From: Io17-Chloro-G2 sp965226825
GTDB lineage: Bacteria > Chloroflexota > Dehalococcoidia > Lucifugimonadales > UBA3495
Length of the DNA stretch: 64,000 nucleotides
Direction of reading: 5' to 3'
NCBI GenBank assembly: GCA_965226825.1
Contig: CBDDED010000003.1
Span: forward strand, 1,054,001-1,118,000
Part shown: in pieces, positions 59,411 to 64,000 of the stretch
Layout: each line of letters opens with the position of its first letter
Position numbering within the stretch: position 1 is the stretch's first letter
Notes under the pieces: generated by a model
Database searches by the model: none
What the model was told of the DNA's origin: nothing
The model's input: only the letters and a program-made list of their open reading frames with translations
Program-made: the position numbers and the translations under genes

Positions 59411-60808
59411 ATGATTTACAGTCTGCGGCTTCAAATATTCCTCGGGATGGTTGCGGTGATCGTGATTACCGTGGGTATGACTGCGTTCCTATCCCATCGA
59501 GCGGCCAGCGCAGAAGTGGAACGGGTACAGGTGCGGGACGACGCCCAGCGGAACTATCGGCTCAGCAAGTTGTTGGCCCGGCGGTACGAGCAGCGGCGAA
59601 ACTGGTTCGACGCCCAACCCCTGGTGGACAACGCCGGTGCGATCTACGGTCGCCGGGTTTTATTGACCGACGAGGATGGGGTGGTCGTGGCCGATACTCG
59701 CAATGTCATGGTGGGGAGACGCTTGGACGCCAAGGACCACAGCAGGTCGGTGGTTGCAATTCGCGGTACCGAAGGCCGTTTGGGGAGTCTGTTGGTAGTC
59801 CCAGACGCGCCTGGCGGTGCCGTTTCCGCGGCCGTGACCAATGTGGACCCGTCGGGGCCGTCCTTGATTACGCTGCTGGTCCTCAGCGGATTCCTGGCGT
59901 CGGCAGTGGCGGTGGCGATCACCTTCTTTTTGTCCCGCCGGGTTGTGGCGCCGGTGGAATCCCTGGCCAGGGTGGCCCATCGCGTTGCCCAGGGGGACTT
60001 TTCCACCAGGGCGGAGGCGGGCTCCAGAGGCGAGGTTGGTGAGTTGGCCCAACGTTTCAACACCATGGTAGGCGAGTTGGCCCGCACCGAAGAGGTGCGC
60101 CGAAACATGGTGGGCGATTTGGCCCACGAATTGCGCACGCCTTTGACCAATATTCGGGGCTACGTGGAAGGAATTTCCGACGGAGTGATCTCCCCCAGCA
60201 CGGAAACCCTGGAGTCAATGCAGGTGGAGGTCGTACTGCTGGCCCGGCTGATCGAGGACTTGCAGGACCTGGCACTGGCCGAATCCGGCCGGCTGCGGCT
60301 GGAAGTAGGCGACTTTGACCTGAGTCAATTGGCGCGGACCACGGCGTCGGCCTTCCAGCACCAGGCCCAGGCGAAGGGCATCACGCTGACTGCGGAAACT
60401 CCCCAACCGGTAACCGTACAGGGGGACCGGGAGCGGCTTGGCCAGGTGATTCGGATTCTATTGAGCAACGCCATCACCCACACGCCGGAGGGTGGGCGGG
60501 TCGCACTCACCGCGGAGCTAGTGGCGCAAGCGGCGCGGGTGATGGTCCAAGATAACGGGCCCGGCATTCCGGCCGAAGACCTGCCTCACGTTTTTGAGAG
60601 GTTTTACCGGGTGGACAAATCCCGCTCCAGGACCACTGGCGGCATCGGCCTGGGGCTGACCATCGCCCAGCGGCTGGTGGAATCCCACGGCGGCGAAATA
60701 ACAGTCCAGAGCGACCCGGGCCGTGGCAGCAGCTTCATCGTCGACCTTCCATTGGTCTGGACAGGGCCAACGGACCTCGACACGCCGGGATCAACGGAAG
60801 CCGCCTGA
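59411..60808 (+). CDS. Sensor histidine kinase (HAMP-HisKA-HATPase)
   Basis: A 465-residue membrane kinase: a first helix (IFLGMVAVIVITVGMTAFL), a sensor domain of about 130 residues in the periplasm or outside, a second helix (SLITLLVLSGFLASAVAVAITFFL), a HAMP domain, the phosphoacceptor H239 in GDLAHELRTPLTNIRGY, and an ATPase domain with N-box LLSNAITHTPEGG, DNGPGIP, and GGIGLGLTIAQ. Partner of the regulator in front of it. The signal is not known. Confidence 0.94.
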   Translation: MIYSLRLQIFLGMVAVIVITVGMTAFLSHRAASAEVERVQVRDDAQRNYRLSKLLARRYEQRRNWFDAQPLVDNAGAIYGRRVLLTDEDGVVVADTRNVMVGRRLDAKDHSRSVVAIRGTEGRLGSLLVVPDAPGGAVSAAVTNVDPSGPSLITLLVLSGFLASAVAVAITFFLSRRVVAPVESLARVAHRVAQGDFSTRAEAGSRGEVGELAQRFNTMVGELARTEEVRRNMVGDLAHELRTPLTNIRGYVEGISDGVISPSTETLESMQVEVVLLARLIEDLQDLALAESGRLRLEVGDFDLSQLARTTASAFQHQAQAKGITLTAETPQPVTVQGDRERLGQVIRILLSNAITHTPEGGRVALTAELVAQAARVMVQDNGPGIPAEDLPHVFERFYRVDKSRSRTTGGIGLGLTIAQRLVESHGGEITVQSDPGRGSSFIVDLPLVWTGPTDLDTPGSTEAA

Positions 60809-60830
60809 GACCGCGCCGCGGGTTTCGTGA

Positions 60831-60857
60831 TTGCAAATTAGTATGCTGTACTATAAT
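60831..60857 (+). promoter_or_regulatory. Possible promoter of the HtrA gene
   Basis: TTGCAA (60831-60836) and TATAAT (60852-60857), spacer 15 nt, in a clearly AT-rich patch of about 45 bases right before the gene, which contrasts with the GC-rich surroundings. The short spacer lowers the certainty. The gene might be a target of the neighbouring regulator. Confidence 0.45.
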
Positions 60858-60895
60858 AATATATATAGGCAAATTCACGGTGAAGGAACGTGGAA

Positions 60896-62038
60896 ATGAA
60901 CGGAGTCAACAGGTCGATTTCCATTGCGGTGACAGTGGTCGCCAGCGCGGTAATTTTTGTAGTCGCCTTCGCTTGGTTCGGCCCCGATTTTGGTTCTGCA
61001 GTCCCTCCGGCTTCCGCTACGTTGTTCGATGAAGAGTTGGTGCTGGGGGTGTACAACCGGGTAAGCCCGGCGGTGGTGGACGTCAACGTAGACCAGCGGG
61101 AAGGCGGGTCATTTTCCCGCCTCGGGTTTGGCTCCGGGTTCGTGATCGATTCGGAAGGGCACATCGTCACCAACAATCACGTGGTCCAGCAGGCCGACCG
61201 AATACGCATCAGGTTTCACGACGGAAGCACGGCCCCCGCCGAAGTGTTGGGCTCCAACCCTGCCAATGATCTGGCGTTGCTGAAGGTTCCCAGCGAGGCG
61301 GTTTCCAGCATAGACCCGGTGCTACTCGGTGATTCCGATAACGCCCGCCCCGGCCAGTTGGCCATAGCCATCGGCAGCCCCTTTGGGCTGGACGGGTCGG
61401 TAACCGTGGGCGTCATCAGCGGGATCGGACGTACCCTGGACAGCGACATTTCCCGGCCGATTTCGGGCGTGTTGCAGACCGACGCCCTGATCAGCCCAGG
61501 CAACTCCGGTGGACCCTTGCTCGACCGGGAGGGAAAGGTCCTCGGCATCAACACAGCCATCCAAATTACCGCCCAGTCCCCGTTTCATTTGCAGTTGAGC
61601 CAGCGCAGCATCGGTTTCGCCGTGCCCGTCAATTCCCTGGCCCGGTTGCTGCCGGAATTGAAGGAGGGCAAAGTAATCCGCCCGCCCTGGCTGGGGATTA
61701 GCGCTTTAACCCTGGACACAAGCTCGATAGAAGACCTGGGATTAGAACCGGGCCATGCCTCGGGTGTGTATGTCACCCAGGTGATGCCGGGCAGTCCCGC
61801 CGCGGAGGCGGGGCTGATTCCCTCGGAAATCGTGCGACCAGGAGGGCCGGGTAAGGGTGGAGACGTGATTGTCGCCGTTGAAGGCGCAGACGTGGAAACC
61901 GTGGGGGATTTGATCGCCGAGCTTAACCGCTACTCACCCGGAACCAAAGTCGAACTTAAGCTGATTCGAGAGGGTGATGAGACCATCGTCCCGGTGACGC
62001 TGGGAGAATGGCCTTCCCAATTCACGGAGCGCCGGTGA
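60896..62038 (+). CDS. HtrA/DegP-type serine protease with PDZ domain
   Basis: A 380-residue protease with one N-terminal membrane helix (SISIAVTVVASAVIFVVAFAWF) and no cleavable signal. The trypsin-like triad is H95 (VTNNHVVQ), D125 (NPANDLALLK) and S204 (SPGNSGGPLLD). A single PDZ domain follows (LGISALTLDTSSIEDLGLEPGHASGVYVTQVMPGSPAAEAGLI ... GDVIVAVEGADVETVGDL). It degrades or refolds damaged proteins in the cell envelope. The ATG at 60896 is preferred over a GTG at 60890 because the latter lies too close to GAAGGA. Confidence 0.94.
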   Translation: MNGVNRSISIAVTVVASAVIFVVAFAWFGPDFGSAVPPASATLFDEELVLGVYNRVSPAVVDVNVDQREGGSFSRLGFGSGFVIDSEGHIVTNNHVVQQADRIRIRFHDGSTAPAEVLGSNPANDLALLKVPSEAVSSIDPVLLGDSDNARPGQLAIAIGSPFGLDGSVTVGVISGIGRTLDSDISRPISGVLQTDALISPGNSGGPLLDREGKVLGINTAIQITAQSPFHLQLSQRSIGFAVPVNSLARLLPELKEGKVIRPPWLGISALTLDTSSIEDLGLEPGHASGVYVTQVMPGSPAAEAGLIPSEIVRPGGPGKGGDVIVAVEGADVETVGDLIAELNRYSPGTKVELKLIREGDETIVPVTLGEWPSQFTERR

Positions 62039-62461
62039 TTCCGGATTTTGCCGTCGCCAGAAGGTGGCAATTCACCCTGAAGCCTGCTCGTTTCGTTGGG
62101 CCCGGGCTTCCGGCTCCCTGGCCCTTGGGCCGGCAACTATCCGATTTCTAACGGGATGCGTTTGAATCGATCCCCGGTTTAGGCCTGTTCGACCGGCTTT
62201 GGTCTGCTCCAGCCAATCAGGCCGGTTCTTGGGCCGTTACCGGGGGTTCTCCCAGCCTTCCTTTCCCCGGCGTCGTGCTCCCGGCGTCTTTGTCCCCTTA
62301 AACTCTCGCCTTCCGTGTAGTTGATTCAGACGGGCGCAACGAGGCTTTCGCTGAACGAGGCTTTCGCAGAAGGTTGCCGAAAGTTGTCAGAGCACTGTCG
62401 CAAAGAACGGCGGAATACCCGCATAGAGGACGGATTGCGCCATGTCCGAACGTTGGAGGCC
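62039..62461. other. Intergenic region between convergent htrA and lepB
   Basis: About 423 bases without a gene. Some GC-rich inverted stretches (near 62095-62140) could form terminator-like hairpins, but none has a T-run. Confidence 0.4.
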
Positions 62462-63052
62462 TCACTCGCTCCCATGGACCAGGCCCCATTCGGACAAAGG
62501 CCAGTAAACGAACCACACCTTACCCAGCAGCAGGTCTTCAGGCACGGGTCCCCAGGAGCGTGAGTCGTGGCTGCCTTTCCGGTTGTCGCCAATAACGAAA
62601 TACTCATCCTCAGCCAATCGATACGGCCTGGTGCTGCTCGTGTCCCGCCTGGTCAAATAGGGCTCATCCAGGGCTGTCCCGTTGACGTAGACCACCCCGC
62701 TGCGTATCTCCACCGTCTCTCCAGGCAACGCTATCAACCGTTTCACGAAGTCTTGAGAGATGTTTCTAGGGTAATGGAACACGACGACATCCCCACGACT
62801 GGGCGGGCTGAAAGCAAATCGCTCGGAGGATTGGTCTACTTGCCAAAAGGGCGTCAGGCGAGCAATGCGCTCCTTGTCCAGTTCGAAGTAGACCAGCTTG
62901 TTGACCAGCAGGTACTGCCCATTTTCCAGGGTGGGCTGCATGCTGGCCCCCAACACCTTGAAATTTTTGACGCCTGCCTGGATGACCAGAAACACAACCA
63001 GGGCCAGGACTACCGCTTCAACTATTTCTCGGGCAACGCTGGACGTGGTCAC
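62462..63052 (-). CDS. lepB: Signal peptidase I
   Basis: A 196-residue peptidase with one N-terminal membrane anchor (VEAVVLALVVFLVIQAGV) that cleaves signal peptides. Catalytic S37 lies in LGASMQPTLENGQYLLVNK and the lysine base K104 in DFVKRLIALPGETVEIR. The later blocks VFHYPRN and YFVIGDNRKGSHDSRSWGPVP are conserved. It is of the short Gram-positive/Chloroflexota type. Its start faces the SMP-30 gene across a divergent gap. Confidence 0.96.
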   Translation of the reverse strand: MTTSSVAREIVEAVVLALVVFLVIQAGVKNFKVLGASMQPTLENGQYLLVNKLVYFELDKERIARLTPFWQVDQSSERFAFSPPSRGDVVVFHYPRNISQDFVKRLIALPGETVEIRSGVVYVNGTALDEPYLTRRDTSSTRPYRLAEDEYFVIGDNRKGSHDSRSWGPVPEDLLLGKVWFVYWPLSEWGLVHGSE

Positions 63053-63253
63053 TCTTGCTCAATCTCCAATCGAACGGGCCTGATGGGTTGGTTTGACGCC
63101 TGGTTGAAATCCCCGGTTGGATGCCATGAATTGGATGCCCTGAAAGCGACGCCCGCTGAGTCGGTGGTGGCGGGATGGCCCCAAACAGGCTTGATTATAG
63201 CATCGGGCGCGGAATTGCCTTAAGGCCGGGCAACGCTGCCCGGAGGAAACGCG

Positions 63254-63283
63254 TTGTCCCGGCTACCGGCCTTCTGCTACAAT
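63254..63283 (+). promoter_or_regulatory. Sigma70-type promoter before the SMP-30 gene
   Basis: TTGTCC (63254-63259) and TACAAT (63278-63283) are 18 nt apart. The start codon is about 60 nt downstream. Confidence 0.4.
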
Positions 63284-63344
63284 CGGGCACAATCTGGAAT
63301 GACGCCGGATGGGGCCCTCTGGGAGCGGCACGGGGAGCGCATCG

Positions 63345-64000
63345 ATGAGTTGGCGGTTTGAACTATTGGCCAAGCCTTTCGGGGGGGTAACCGAGGGGCC
63401 GGTCTGGGATGGGGAGTCCATTCTGTTCACCCACATACCCTCAAGCCGGATCATGCAATACGCCCCTGCGTCAGGCCAAATCACCCAATGGCGGACCGGC
63501 ACCAATCACACCAACGGGTTGGCATTTGACGCCGAAGGACGGATCTTCGGCTGCTGTTCCGGGGGCAGAGCCATCGTCCGGTTCGACCCTGACGGCTCCG
63601 ACATCAGGGTGGCAGACCGGGTGGACGGGCAGAGGCTCAATACCCCCAATGACCTGGCGGTGGACCGGTTGGGCCGCATCTGGTTCACCAATCCCTGGAA
63701 CGCCGGAAACATTGACCCCAGCGAACTAGAAGAGCTGGACAATCGCTCGGTCCTGATGGCCAATCCCCAGCCTGACGGCAGCTACACGGTGTCTCGGGCG
63801 ACTTTCGACACCACGATGCCCAACGGCGTCCTGGTTTCCATAGATGGGCGAACGCTATACGTGGCTGAGAGCAACAGCGACGATATTACCCTGGACCGGG
63901 AGTTGCGGGCTTATCCCATCGCCGAAGACGGAAGCTTGGGTCCATACCGGGTGCTGCATACATTCGGGAGGGACGCCGAGGCCGTGCACCGGGGTATCGA
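63345..64000 (+). CDS. SMP-30/gluconolactonase-like protein (3' end outside window)
   Basis: From the ATG at 63345 the frame stays open to the window's right edge (218 residues so far). The first blade has the metal-binding glutamate E17 in GGVTEGPVWDGES. Later family blocks are NHTNGLAFDAEGRIFGCC, LNTPNDLAVDRLGRIWFTNPWN (N102 of the metal site) and MPNGVLVSIDGRTLYVAESNSD. Members are lactonases hydrolysing sugar lactones and related compounds with a divalent metal. The gene is truncated by the window, not broken. Confidence 0.9.
   Translation, partial: MSWRFELLAKPFGGVTEGPVWDGESILFTHIPSSRIMQYAPASGQITQWRTGTNHTNGLAFDAEGRIFGCCSGGRAIVRFDPDGSDIRVADRVDGQRLNTPNDLAVDRLGRIWFTNPWNAGNIDPSELEELDNRSVLMANPQPDGSYTVSRATFDTTMPNGVLVSIDGRTLYVAESNSDDITLDRELRAYPIAEDGSLGPYRVLHTFGRDAEAVHRGI

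Overview
The window looks like a piece of chromosome from an uncultivated Chloroflexota, most likely a Dehalococcoidia/SAR202-type lineage. This placement rests on gene content and family resemblance only. The signs are a complex I operon without nuoE, nuoF and nuoG; many flavin-dependent luciferase-like oxidoreductases, CoA-transferase and amidohydrolase genes; a DUF1501 protein; DnaD-type and DnaC-like genes beside dnaB; and frequent GTG/TTG starts. There is no phage module and no CRISPR array.

Layout. 1-7158 (minus): the nuo operon in the order A-B-C-D-H-I-J-K, a small DUF2007-like gene, then L, which runs off the left edge; an extended -10 promoter lies upstream of nuoA. 7390-11600 (plus): a CaiB/BaiF CoA-transferase, rdgB with an unusual in-frame insertion, moaA, rnhA and moaC. 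11736-17879: a hypothetical gene, a tRNA with CAU anticodon, a secreted HNH-nuclease lipoprotein, a YgjP-type metallopeptidase, a haloacetate/fluoroacetate dehalogenase-like hydrolase with every expected catalytic residue, and a membrane-anchored sulfite-oxidase-family molybdoenzyme that could use the MoaA/MoaC product. 17880-26570: MetE-like, Gfo/Idh/MocA, alpha/beta-hydrolase and luciferase-like genes and two membrane proteins, separated by non-coding stretches holding a family of short inverted-repeat (MITE/REP-like) elements.

26571-30491 is a surface-lipoprotein island: a plant-type LRR lipoprotein, then two copies of a duplicated lipoprotein plus small-ORF unit. The first copy is broken by a frameshift and by a complete IS5-family element (918 bp, 18-bp perfect terminal repeats, TAA target duplication, probable -1 frameshift transposase). 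A tRNA-Ala/Arg/Trp operon follows. 31174-44169 is a catabolic block: DUF1501, luciferase-like, amidohydrolases, Zn-dependent dehydrogenase, ABC solute-binding lipoprotein, twin carboxymuconolactone-decarboxylase-like proteins, a ThDP enzyme and an enoyl-CoA hydratase, with radC in between.

44370-49543 (minus) is a compact defence operon: hsdR, a fused hsdM-hsdS with apparently one target-recognition domain, and a 246-residue protein carrying an R-N-x3-H motif of HEPN ribonucleases. This is the most promising candidate for an under-described system. 49795-53972 holds small-molecule enzymes, including a TenA thiaminase. 54438-58365 is a replication cluster (rplI, dnaB, a DnaD-domain protein, and a DnaC/IstB-like protein with two AAA+ modules in tandem). 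58715-62038 encodes an OmpR-type regulator, a sensor kinase and an HtrA protease, probably an envelope-stress unit. The window ends with signal peptidase I (minus) and a 3'-truncated SMP-30/gluconolactonase gene.

All calls come from reading the sequence and remembered family motifs. No database search was run.
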